Shown here: piece after piece, positions 25,583-32,947 of the stretch
How the letters are laid out: the number at the start of each line of letters is the position of its first letter
Position numbering within the stretch: the first letter of the stretch is position 1
Source of the DNA: SIG291 sp045543455
GTDB taxonomy: Bacteria > Bacillota > Clostridia > Lachnospirales > Lachnospiraceae
NCBI GenBank assembly: GCA_045543455.1
Contig: JAZQMK010000069.1
Span: 1-36,028, forward strand
Length of the DNA stretch: 36,028 nucleotides
Direction: 5' to 3'
Notes under the pieces: model-generated
What the model was told of the DNA's origin: nothing
The model's input: the letters and a program-made list of their open reading frames with translations, nothing else
Database searches by the model: none
Made by a program: the position numbers and the translations under genes

Positions 25583-26464
25583 ATGGGAGATTTTGGAGCA
25601 GCAGAAAGAAGAATATTAGAGTTTATGGTAAAAGGAACAGAGTTTGTTTTTGAAGGAAAAGACTATACTGTTATTTTATCAGGGAAACCAACATGTCGTA
25701 AGGGTGAGCCTAAAACAGATATTTACATATTGGCAGAATCAGATGTAGATGATATAGAAATAAAAATTTCTTACAAAAAAGAAAATGCCGATTTTATTGA
25801 AAATAAGATGAGTGCGGAAAGAGCGGAGCAACTCTTTGGAGAAGATTGGATATATATTATAGAGCAATCTACAACTGCTATTCAAAACAAGTTTGATGAG
25901 AGAATGTTAATTTATAAAAATAGTTTCAGAAGAACGGAAAAAGGTTCTATTACACTAGGTTGGAAGTTTGAGTTACTAAATAAAAGTGGTGGAGATTTGT
26001 CTGGAAAGATGTTACTTACAGATGAACAAGTAATAGATGTTTATGCTGGAAGCAATCTGTCACCAGATAAGAGGAATGCAAGTGTTTGCGGGCAAATAAT
26101 TGAAAATAGCGGTATTGCGAATTATATATTGATGGATGAAGATGTACATTCAGCTCAAGATGTAATTGATAAAATGATACCGATAAGAGATTATGTGATG
26201 ATGCATCCGGACATTTATTTTGCATGCAAAGCGTTGAACTATAGAACTTTTGCTGAAAAATGGGATGGAAACAGGCCATTATCGGTGTATGTTAAGTGGA
26301 AAGTAGTTAATAAACGATTAGTTCCTGAACTTATATTTGATCAACCTCTAACTGTAAGAGGAGATGAAGTGGCAGAGAGACTAATTCGTTATATGAGTGA
26401 ATTGAATATTAAAACAACAGATGATATTGATGAAGATAATGTTGGAACGGATAAAATAATTTAG
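25583..26464 (+). CDS. Candidate type II restriction endonuclease, PD-(D/E)XK fold
   Basis: A 293-aa protein (a second ATG directly upstream at 25580 is possible; AGGAGG is 6 nt from 25583 and only 3 nt from 25580). The N-terminal part has a PD-(D/E)XK-like arrangement: Glu20, then PKTDIYIL with Asp46, then IEIKIS with Glu59 and Lys61. The rest has no motif I can name. It lies 10 nt before a C5 cytosine methyltransferase gene on the same strand, the normal layout of a type II restriction-modification pair. No recognition sequence can be read from the sequence. The function is inferred from motif plus context. Confidence 0.68.
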   Translation: MGDFGAAERRILEFMVKGTEFVFEGKDYTVILSGKPTCRKGEPKTDIYILAESDVDDIEIKISYKKENADFIENKMSAERAEQLFGEDWIYIIEQSTTAIQNKFDERMLIYKNSFRRTEKGSITLGWKFELLNKSGGDLSGKMLLTDEQVIDVYAGSNLSPDKRNASVCGQIIENSGIANYILMDEDVHSAQDVIDKMIPIRDYVMMHPDIYFACKALNYRTFAEKWDGNRPLSVYVKWKVVNKRLVPELIFDQPLTVRGDEVAERLIRYMSELNIKTTDDIDEDNVGTDKII

Positions 26465-26474
26465 AGGTGATAAC

Positions 26475-27767
26475 ATGGCTGTTATTTTAGAAGAACGTGG
26501 ACGAGGCAAATTCAAGCCAGCTCCAGATTATAAAGTAGATGAAGTGAAGCAACTTCTTAATGCTAAAATTGAAGAGGAAAGACAAGCGTTTGCAGATTGT
26601 AGCGAAGAAATCGAATTTGATAAGCTTAATTACGATCCAAATAAGTGGAATTTATTATCGCTATTTTCAGGATGTGGTGGTCTTGATTTGGGATTTGAAC
26701 TAGCTGGTTTAAAAGCAGTTATGGGCGAAGCGGTTATGGAAGCTGCATTTGCAGATAAGAAAGTATTTGATGAAAATATTAACAATAATGTTTTTAATAC
26801 AATTTATGTGAATGATATATTTGATGAAGCAAGAGAAACATATGCTAAAAATGCAGGAAAATATATCTATATGGATAAAAGCGATATAAGAAAAATAAAA
26901 GAGTTTCCACAGGCAGATATAGTATTAGGCGGATTCCCTTGTCCAGGATTTTCAGAAGCAGGTCCTAGATTGGTAGATGATAAAAGAAACTTTTTGTACT
27001 TACATTTTATTCGTTGTTTGATGCAGAGTAAACCTAAAATTTTTGTTGCTGAAAATGTAAAAGGGATGATGACTCTTGGAAAAGGTGAAGTGTTTAAACA
27101 GATTGTTCAAGACTTTGCAGCAGCAGGATACACAATTTATCATAAACTTTTAAATGCAGCAGAATATGGTGTGCCACAGGTAAGAGAAAGAGTGATTCTT
27201 GTTGGAGTAAGAAATGATATAGACTTTGAGTATGTTTATCCCGAAGCTACACATGGATATGGTGTGGAAGGATTGCAAGAAATTGTGACTCTCCGTGATG
27301 CGATTGGAGATTTGGAAGATAACCCAGGAGATTATTTTACAGGTTCGTATTCTACAATTTTTATGTCACGTAATCGCAAAAAGCTTTGGTCACAGCCTAG
27401 TTTTACTATTCAGGCGTCAGGTAGACAGGCACCAATACACCCTGCAGGAGAACCAATGATAAATGTAGGCAAGGATAAATATATCTTTAGTGATGGAGAA
27501 GAAAATAATAGAAGACTATCGGTTAAGGAGATAGCAAGAATACAGACATTTCCAGATTGGTATGAATTTAGCCGTGGAGCAAGTAGTAGAAATGACAATG
27601 CTAAGTTGGATTTGGTTTATAAACAGATAGGTAATGCAGTGCCAGTAAGATTGGCATTGGCAGTTGCGGAACCAATAGCAGAGTTTGCGAAGGTACAGTT
27701 GGAGAAGAAAGAAGAGACATATGTCATTATTCAGGATATAGGAGAGAAGAAGAGAATGATGGCGTAA
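26475..27767 (+). CDS. DNA (cytosine-5) methyltransferase
   Basis: A 430-aa C5 methyltransferase that uses S-adenosylmethionine. Motif I FSGCGGLDLGF (64-74), motif IV GGFPCPGFS with catalytic Cys156, motif VI ENV (193-195), motif VIII QVRER (235-239), motif IX RLSVKEIARIQTFP (347-360) and motif X QIGNAVP (384-390). The target-recognition part between VIII and IX is short (about 100 residues). The N-terminal ~58 residues before motif I are an extension rich in charged residues. Motif IV has PCP where PCQ is commonest. GAGGTG precedes the ATG. It protects host DNA from the adjacent nuclease. Confidence 0.93.
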   Translation: MAVILEERGRGKFKPAPDYKVDEVKQLLNAKIEEERQAFADCSEEIEFDKLNYDPNKWNLLSLFSGCGGLDLGFELAGLKAVMGEAVMEAAFADKKVFDENINNNVFNTIYVNDIFDEARETYAKNAGKYIYMDKSDIRKIKEFPQADIVLGGFPCPGFSEAGPRLVDDKRNFLYLHFIRCLMQSKPKIFVAENVKGMMTLGKGEVFKQIVQDFAAAGYTIYHKLLNAAEYGVPQVRERVILVGVRNDIDFEYVYPEATHGYGVEGLQEIVTLRDAIGDLEDNPGDYFTGSYSTIFMSRNRKKLWSQPSFTIQASGRQAPIHPAGEPMINVGKDKYIFSDGEENNRRLSVKEIARIQTFPDWYEFSRGASSRNDNAKLDLVYKQIGNAVPVRLALAVAEPIAEFAKVQLEKKEETYVIIQDIGEKKRMMA

Positions 27768-27790
27768 TATTTGAAGGTAGGTATGGATTT

Positions 27791-28819
27791 ATGGAAGTGG
27801 TAGAATGTATAGTATGTGGTTATAGAGATGCGGAAAAAAATGTATATTATGACCCTATGAAAGTTTTTTATACTTGTAAAATTTGTGGAAGGTACGAGTT
27901 TTCCTTTGAAAATGAAGATAGAAATCAATTTAATAAAAATCATTTATCTTCTTTTTTATATTATAAAGGCTTTAAAAATGGCTCCAATAAAAAAATTGAA
28001 TATAGATATTATACAACTATATCTAAAGAAAAATGTGATGAATTCACGGCTGAGTTTAAAGCAGGTAATAATACATATGGTCATCCGGTTCACATGGAAG
28101 TAGCAACTGTGGAAAATTGGTATCCAAGGAAATTTTCTGAAAAAGTTGATCACATATTACTGGGATTAAATGATATTACTGAATTTGTTGGGCAAGAAAT
28201 ATGTATGAATAAAGAAGCTTTATATAGTTGCATGTTCGTAAAAAGATATAACAGAGTATGGGATAAAGATAATAGGAGAGATGAAAATGAATTAATTAAA
28301 CAGGCATTTTATATGTCTAATTATCTATTAGATAATGATTATATCGCGGGAACGATTGCTTTAAGAGGGGATGTTTTTGGACCAATAACAATTACTCCTA
28401 AAGGATATGATAGAATAGATTATATTCAAAAAAATAATGCAGGTGGAAAAGAAGTTCTCGTAGCTATGAAATTTGGCGAAGACACATTAAAATTAAGAGA
28501 AGCAATAAAGAAAGGGATTACGGAAGCAGGATATCATGCGATTCTTATTGATGAAGTAGAACATAATGAATTTATTACACCTGAGTTGTTAAAATATATT
28601 CGAAATAGCAAGTTTGTAGTAGTGGATTTGTCGCATAAGAATAACGGTGCATATTTTGAGGAAGGTTATGCTATGGGGTTAGGAAAACCAGTAATACAGT
28701 TATGTAACAGAAATACAAAATTGCATTTTGATATAGCGCAGAAAAATACAATTATTTGGGATTCAGAAGATGATATTCCACTTAGATTGAAAAATCGAAT
28801 AATTGCAACGATTGATTAG
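27791..28819 (+). CDS. Zinc-ribbon protein with nucleoside-deoxyribosyltransferase/TIR-like domain
   Basis: A 342-aa protein. A four-Cys zinc ribbon at the N-terminus (Cys6, Cys9, Cys29, Cys32), a middle region with a winged-helix-like end (ITPKGYDRIDYIQ, about 201-213), and a C-terminal Rossmann-like domain (about 220-342) with VLVAMKF, SKFVVVDLS and GAYFEEGYAMGLGKPVI. This pattern, with Glu290/Glu291 before GYA, is that of the nucleoside 2-deoxyribosyltransferase/TIR-like superfamily, where such a Glu attacks or positions at a glycosidic bond. Proteins of this superfamily often act as NAD- or nucleotide-cleaving effectors in defence. It starts 23 nt after the methyltransferase. A defence-effector role is inference. 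Confidence 0.65.
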   Translation: MEVVECIVCGYRDAEKNVYYDPMKVFYTCKICGRYEFSFENEDRNQFNKNHLSSFLYYKGFKNGSNKKIEYRYYTTISKEKCDEFTAEFKAGNNTYGHPVHMEVATVENWYPRKFSEKVDHILLGLNDITEFVGQEICMNKEALYSCMFVKRYNRVWDKDNRRDENELIKQAFYMSNYLLDNDYIAGTIALRGDVFGPITITPKGYDRIDYIQKNNAGGKEVLVAMKFGEDTLKLREAIKKGITEAGYHAILIDEVEHNEFITPELLKYIRNSKFVVVDLSHKNNGAYFEEGYAMGLGKPVIQLCNRNTKLHFDIAQKNTIIWDSEDDIPLRLKNRIIATID

Positions 28820-29050
28820 TTTAATAAAAGTTGAGGCTTTTGTGAATATATGTGGAATAATCATAATAAATTAGCAACTAAATGTTATGTACAAATATAA
28901 AAGTTTATGGATATAAATTATTTGGGAATATAAATAAGAAGGTTTGAAAAGATAATTTATAGTAAAGTATATAGCCAGTAAGATGAAAAAATATTATATT
29001 TCTTTGCCAGGGGTATTATTTAAAATTGTTATACTTAAGGAGTGAGATAT

Positions 29051-30127
29051 ATGGGAAAAAAGAAACATAATAATAAAAAGGCAAAAAATAGAGAGAGACA
29101 AAATCAACAAGAAGAAAATCAGCAAAAACTGCCAATAGATGATAGTGATATAGAAGAAAGAAGAGCAACTAGATTAGGAGCAATTATTGCTATTGTTGCA
29201 GTAATAGGAACGTTATGTGCATTTTTATTTAAGTTGACAACTGCTACAATAAATGTTTGGTCAGAGCAAGGGATAATTTATAGGTATTTACAACTACTTT
29301 TTTTATGCTCATTATCAATAGCTGTAATTGTATTTATAGACATAGTGGTATTCATAATAAATGATTTGAAGAGATATAATATATCGGGAGAGGATTATAG
29401 GAAGTATGATTATGAATCAGATAACCGATATATGCATTTGCTGTCTGATTTTAGAATGTATATGATAATACTTGTGTGTATAGTTGCATTGGTTATTCCG
29501 TTATCTGCAAAGTTGGGAAATGGAATTCAGAAATGGGGAAGTATTGTAGTTTCTTGCGTGTATGCTATATTGGGGATTATACTTGCAGTACAATGGTTAA
29601 AACATAGTAGTAAAGAAGTGAATATGAGAAAAATTTTTACTATAGTAGGGAAAATGGTGAAGATGCTGTTCGTCGCATTGTTGTGTTATATAGTAGGAGC
29701 TGTATTCATCATAAATAGTAAAGCGACAATAAAAGTAAGTTACAATAATTCTGGTACGGTAGAAATTTATAATACTTCTACAGAAGACTATAAGGGTTTG
29801 GATATAAACGTATATAATATGTATGGAGAAATAATTTATATGGAGGCTGTTGAAAAAGAAGATTTACTATTTGCTCGTGAAGATAAGTATGTTAGTGTCA
29901 ATGATGAGGCTGATGGTAGAAAGATAGAAGAGGGAGTAGTGGTAAATAGTGAATTGTTACATTGGAAATATAAGTTTAACTTAAAGGAAGTAATAAAGGA
30001 GTCAGGTGAGTATTATATTTCAATTGTGGTACATCAAGATAGTAAAAGTGTAAAATTGATTAATACATTTTGCGTAGAGAATAAAGAATACACTTTTGCT
30101 AAAGATAGTATGGAAAAAGACTATTAA
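29051..30127 (+). CDS. Unidentified five-helix membrane protein
   Basis: A 358-aa protein I do not recognise. ATG 29051 has AAGGAG 8 nt upstream; an in-frame GTG at 29042 is too close to that site. The N-terminus is long, hydrophilic and basic/Gln-rich (about 1-40). Five hydrophobic helices at about 43-63, 80-104, 137-154, 163-182 and 203-221 are followed by a ~135-residue beta-rich C-terminal domain (KATIKVSYNNSGTVEIYN), probably outside the cell. It follows the zinc-ribbon gene after 231 nt with no clear terminator between, so it may or may not belong to the same unit. Confidence 0.55.
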   Translation: MGKKKHNNKKAKNRERQNQQEENQQKLPIDDSDIEERRATRLGAIIAIVAVIGTLCAFLFKLTTATINVWSEQGIIYRYLQLLFLCSLSIAVIVFIDIVVFIINDLKRYNISGEDYRKYDYESDNRYMHLLSDFRMYMIILVCIVALVIPLSAKLGNGIQKWGSIVVSCVYAILGIILAVQWLKHSSKEVNMRKIFTIVGKMVKMLFVALLCYIVGAVFIINSKATIKVSYNNSGTVEIYNTSTEDYKGLDINVYNMYGEIIYMEAVEKEDLLFAREDKYVSVNDEADGRKIEEGVVVNSELLHWKYKFNLKEVIKESGEYYISIVVHQDSKSVKLINTFCVENKEYTFAKDSMEKDY

Positions 30128-30235
30128 ATATATATTGCTGATAATATATTCTTTAAAATATAGGTTGTTTCAACAGTGAATATTACAATGAAAATACAAA
30201 TGTTAAAAAATACCAATCTAATAGAACATCCTAAC

Positions 30236-30262
30236 GGCAGATAATCAATTAGATTATCTGCC
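30236..30262. terminator. Perfect hairpin between convergent genes
   Basis: An 11-bp perfect stem GGCAGATAATC/GATTATCTGCC around AATTA, 11 nt past the minus-strand XRE gene stop. There is no strong T tract on either side, so termination is likely but not certain. Confidence 0.5.
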
Positions 30263-30273
30263 ACTCTATATTA

Positions 30274-30621
30274 TTACTTAATCTTACCAACCTCCATAAA
30301 ATACGCCAACAAACGTTTCTTTGCTTTATCATCCGCATTTTTAAAAGTACTAATAAACTGAAATAACTCTGGCTCGCTCTCTGCTTTAATTAGATAACTG
30401 TCGGGATTTGGATTGTCACTCTCATTAATAAGATAAGCAACAGATGTACCAAGAACTTCGGCCATAATTTGAATAACATGGATAGATGGAGTTCTTTCAC
30501 CAGATTCATATCTTAAATAAGCAGGCTGCGATATCTGCATTCGCTTAGCAGTTTCTTGCTTGGTAAGACCAAGTTTTTCTCTACAAGCAATTAGTCGGTT
30601 ACGATTTAGTTGTGCACTCAT
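30274..30621 (-). CDS. XRE-family transcriptional repressor
   Basis: A 115-aa DNA-binding protein. ATG 30621 (MSAQLNRNRL) follows GGAG by 8 nt. Residues about 8-62 form an XRE/Cro helix-turn-helix (ACREKLGLTKQETAKRMQIS, QPAYLRYESGERTPS), followed by a short C-terminal helical tail. Two near-identical dyads overlap its own promoter and the divergent promoter, so it probably represses itself and the gene at 30737. Phage and island regulators of this size are common. Confidence 0.85.
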   Translation of the reverse strand: MSAQLNRNRLIACREKLGLTKQETAKRMQISQPAYLRYESGERTPSIHVIQIMAEVLGTSVAYLINESDNPNPDSYLIKAESEPELFQFISTFKNADDKAKKRLLAYFMEVGKIK

Positions 30622-30656
30622 TTTATAATCTCCAATCAAAAATAATTCTTATATAC

Positions 30657-30686
30657 ATTATAGCAAATTCAGCTTGAATATACCAA
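30657..30686 (-). promoter_or_regulatory. Promoter of XRE repressor gene
   Basis: On the minus strand: TTGGTA (30681-30686), 18-nt spacer, TATAAT (30657-30662). The -35 hexamer lies inside operator 1. Confidence 0.65.
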
Positions 30687-30702
30687 TGGAATATTGTAAA
30701 AT
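30674..30702 (+). promoter_or_regulatory. Promoter of the 137-aa phage-type gene
   Basis: TTGAAT (30674-30679), 17-nt spacer, TAAAAT (30697-30702). Operator 1 fills most of the spacer and operator 2 covers the expected start site. Confidence 0.65.
30679..30693. promoter_or_regulatory. Operator 1 of the XRE repressor
   Basis: TATACCAATGGAATA, a 15-nt dyad with one mismatch relative to operator 2, in the overlap of both divergent promoters. Confidence 0.75.
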
Positions 30703-30706
30703 AAAA

Positions 30707-30721
30707 TATACCAATGGTATA
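30707..30721. promoter_or_regulatory. Operator 2 of the XRE repressor
   Basis: TATACCAATGGTATA, a perfect 15-nt dyad (TATACCA-A-TGGTATA). Centre-to-centre distance to operator 1 is 28 bp. Confidence 0.78.
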
Positions 30722-30736
30722 CAAAGGAGGATATTT

Positions 30737-31150
30737 ATGGGTTACACCACAAAATTTAGAGGTGAATTTACAATAACTCCACTCCCATCCAAAGAATTAA
30801 TTGAAGCAGTAAATTTGTTTTCTTCAACCAGGCATGATGAAACGGTATACCCAGGCATATGGTGCCAGTGGATTATCAATTCTGATGGAAAATTGTTATG
30901 GAATGGTGAAGATAAATTTTATCATTACACGGAATGGTTGCAGTATCTGATAGATGAGTATTTCAAACCGCAAGGGTATGAATTGAGTGGGAAAGTAAGT
31001 TATCGTGGAGAGCGTTTTGAGGATGCTGGAGTGATATATATAAGTGCGAATAGCATTAAACAAATATATGGATATGGTTCTAGTGAGGATGAATTGATTA
31101 TTTCTGTAACTATGGATGATGCTGGAAGGGTAATACAGGAGATATTGTGA
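30737..31150 (+). CDS. Phage/plasmid-type protein of unknown function
   Basis: A 137-aa protein. ATG 30737 (MGYTTKFRGEF) follows AAAGGAGG; in-frame codons upstream overlap the operators and are excluded. It has the look of a conserved family found in phages and plasmids: a start of the type GYTTKFxGxF, then YPGIWCQWIINSDGKLLWNG, KFYHYTEWLQYLIDEYFKP and GYELSGKVSYRGE. No signal peptide or membrane segment. Function is unknown to me. Probably repressed by the divergent XRE protein and followed 11 nt later by a hicB-type gene. Confidence 0.7.
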   Translation: MGYTTKFRGEFTITPLPSKELIEAVNLFSSTRHDETVYPGIWCQWIINSDGKLLWNGEDKFYHYTEWLQYLIDEYFKPQGYELSGKVSYRGERFEDAGVIYISANSIKQIYGYGSSEDELIISVTMDDAGRVIQEIL

Positions 31151-31161
31151 GGTAAAGAATA

Positions 31162-31338
31162 GTGAGTGAACGTATTGAAATTGTAGAAGATAAAGATGAA
31201 GGTGGCTTTGTGGCTTTTTATCCAGATTTACCTGGTTGTATTACTTGTGGAGAAACCATTGAAAGTGCAATGGCGAATGCTTTAGATGCAAAAAGGGAGT
31301 GGTTAAAAGTCGCTCTTGAAGATAAAAATAATGCATAA
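31162..31338 (+). CDS. HicB-family antitoxin-like protein, solo
   Basis: A 58-aa protein starting at GTG 31162, with GAGGT 8 nt upstream. It carries the HicB/UPF0150 core: GGFVAFYPDLPGCITCGETIESAMANALDAKREWL. In type II toxin-antitoxin systems HicB binds and neutralises the HicA mRNA interferase. No HicA-like frame (about 60-80 aa, with the GSHxxF motif) is seen on either side, and the protein has no C-terminal DNA-binding domain. It would be cotranscribed with the phage-type gene upstream. Confidence 0.8.
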   Translation: MSERIEIVEDKDEGGFVAFYPDLPGCITCGETIESAMANALDAKREWLKVALEDKNNA

Positions 31339-31351
31339 TCCCCCATTCTAT

Positions 31352-31360
31352 GCTATAATC
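31352..31360 (+). promoter_or_regulatory. Extended -10 element upstream of 335-aa membrane protein
   Basis: TGC-TATAAT, an extended -10 element about 32 nt before the start at 31393. No good -35 is seen. Confidence 0.5.
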
Positions 31361-31392
31361 ATATCCAGATTCTCCCCCGAAAGGACCCCACT

Positions 31393-32400
31393 ATGAACAA
31401 CCACCTTTTCAACTATGCCCTAAGACGAAGCATCACAAAAGCCGGCTCAAAGGCAATGGCAGGTAAGCACAAAGAATTAGAAGAACATTTTACCAAGCGA
31501 GAAAAACAAAGAGAATCGGCTTGGCGTAGCGAAGGCGAGATGGCAGTTTATTGGGCGTATCCTCCGATGAACAAATATTACGCGGCGATGGCGGTTATCT
31601 GGAAGTATATTTTAGCTGGCATACTTGCATGTGGAGCAGTAATTGTGCTTGGCCTAATAATTTATTCTTTTTTTGACGCAGGCTTTGAGGCGACTATCGA
31701 TGACCTTAAAGATGTGTTTGCAAATGCTAAATGGTACCATTTTGTGGGCGTGCTTTTATATGTGGCATTTTTTGTCGGGCTATTTGTGGCGAGTCCATTT
31801 TTAATTAATTACTTTGAACATACAGCAGTTGTTTTTACAAATATGCGCGTGCATGTGAAACGCTATGGTTTGAAGGATAAAATTATTGCATACGAGGAAA
31901 TGGAAAAGTCTATAAAATGGAGAAAAATCCGCATTAGAAATGGCGGATATGTTATTCCGTACAGGGGAGGTTCTATTGCTATTTCTGTTATTGATGGCAA
32001 TTTCCCTGCGGATTTATTTGCGCTTATAGAGAAGAAATGTGGTATAGCCTTGCCAAAGTATGATATTGATAATCGTGTAAGAAGGTCTGGTATGAGCTTT
32101 GGCATTGGTGTGTTAGGTGCGGGAATTATGTTTATATTTGGCTTGTTTATAGCTATATTTATATTTTTGATAGAGGGAAGTTTTACATGGGAAAGATTTG
32201 CTTTTGATGTATTTGTCAATCCACTTATTTGGTTTGCATTTGTTTTGGTGGCGCTTAGCTTGCTTGTTAGATTATTATTGATACCATCTATATTGAAGGC
32301 GTATGACAAATATAAAGCTATAGCTATATCACTTAGGCCAATGTTTTTAGAGGCTTTGGTGATAGCGGTTGGAATAATAGGATATATATTTTGTGTGTGA
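31393..32400 (+). CDS. Membrane protein with bPH-like central domain
   Basis: A 335-aa membrane protein I can only partly place. Two hydrophobic helices (about 75-98 and 115-138), then a soluble ~90-residue beta-rich block (VVFTNMRVHVKRYGLKDKII, AYEEMEKSIKWRKIRIRNGG, YVIPYRGGSIAISV) that resembles a bacterial PH-like (YcxB/bPH) domain, then three more helices (about 235-258, 275-298, 313-333). The N-terminal ~60 residues are charged and probably cytoplasmic. AAGGA precedes the ATG. The 5' part is richer in G and C than the island genes upstream, so this is probably core sequence to the right of the island. Function unknown. Confidence 0.65.
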   Translation: MNNHLFNYALRRSITKAGSKAMAGKHKELEEHFTKREKQRESAWRSEGEMAVYWAYPPMNKYYAAMAVIWKYILAGILACGAVIVLGLIIYSFFDAGFEATIDDLKDVFANAKWYHFVGVLLYVAFFVGLFVASPFLINYFEHTAVVFTNMRVHVKRYGLKDKIIAYEEMEKSIKWRKIRIRNGGYVIPYRGGSIAISVIDGNFPADLFALIEKKCGIALPKYDIDNRVRRSGMSFGIGVLGAGIMFIFGLFIAIFIFLIEGSFTWERFAFDVFVNPLIWFAFVLVALSLLVRLLLIPSILKAYDKYKAIAISLRPMFLEALVIAVGIIGYIFCV

Positions 32401-32415
32401 ATAGGAGGTGCCCAA

Positions 32416-32943
32416 ATGCAAACCCCAATTATAGAAACTAAGAGAATGATTTTGAGGCCACTGGCTGTTTCAGATGCCAATGATATATTTGCAAGATGGA
32501 CTAGCGATGAGCGTGTTTCAAAGTATATGAGATGGTGCACTCATACTTCGATAGAAGATACGATTGAATGGCTTAAAATTGAAGAGGATAATATTTTAAG
32601 CGATAAGGTATATACATGGGCATTTACGCTTAAAGAAAATGGTTACATATTTGGCAGTGGCGGACTTTGCTATAGCGAGGAAGAGAGCACCTTTGAGCTT
32701 GGTTACAATATTATGCATAAAATGTGGAATATGGGTTATACGACGGAGGCGGCTAAGGCTATACTTGAATTTGCCAACAGAGAGCTTGGAATTAATAAAT
32801 TTGTAGCCTGCCATGATGTTAATAACCCAGCATCTGGAGCTGTTATGAAAAAATGTGGCTTTGTGTATGTTGGTAATGGAACTCAATTTAAATTTGACGG
32901 TGTTACTAGTTTTGATACGAAGAAATATGAATGGGAAGGATAA
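32416..32943 (+). CDS. GNAT family N-acetyltransferase (RimJ/RimL type)
   Basis: A 175-aa acetyltransferase that transfers acetyl from acetyl-CoA to an unknown amine. Typical features: ETKRMILRPLAVSDANDIFARW at the start, FELGYNIMHKMWNMGYTTEAAKAIL (strand 4 and the acetyl-CoA loop region) and the closing NNPASGAVMKKCGFVYVG. TAGGAGG precedes the ATG, 15 nt after the preceding stop, so the two are likely cotranscribed. The next gene starts 4 nt past its stop. Confidence 0.93.
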   Translation: MQTPIIETKRMILRPLAVSDANDIFARWTSDERVSKYMRWCTHTSIEDTIEWLKIEEDNILSDKVYTWAFTLKENGYIFGSGGLCYSEEESTFELGYNIMHKMWNMGYTTEAAKAILEFANRELGINKFVACHDVNNPASGAVMKKCGFVYVGNGTQFKFDGVTSFDTKKYEWEG

Positions 32944-32947
32944 GCAT

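Noticed and set aside
30274..30621. The XRE protein as the controller (C) protein of the restriction-modification system
   Set aside because: It lies two genes and over 2.5 kb from the methyltransferase, on the opposite strand, and its clear operators flank its own promoter; no copy of TATACCAATGG was seen upstream of the R-M genes.
31863..32540. Long open frame on the minus strand across the 335-aa membrane protein and the GNAT gene
   Set aside because: It is antisense to two well-supported genes with good ribosome binding sites and known motifs, has no ribosome binding site of its own, and its composition is that of a mirrored hydrophobic gene.
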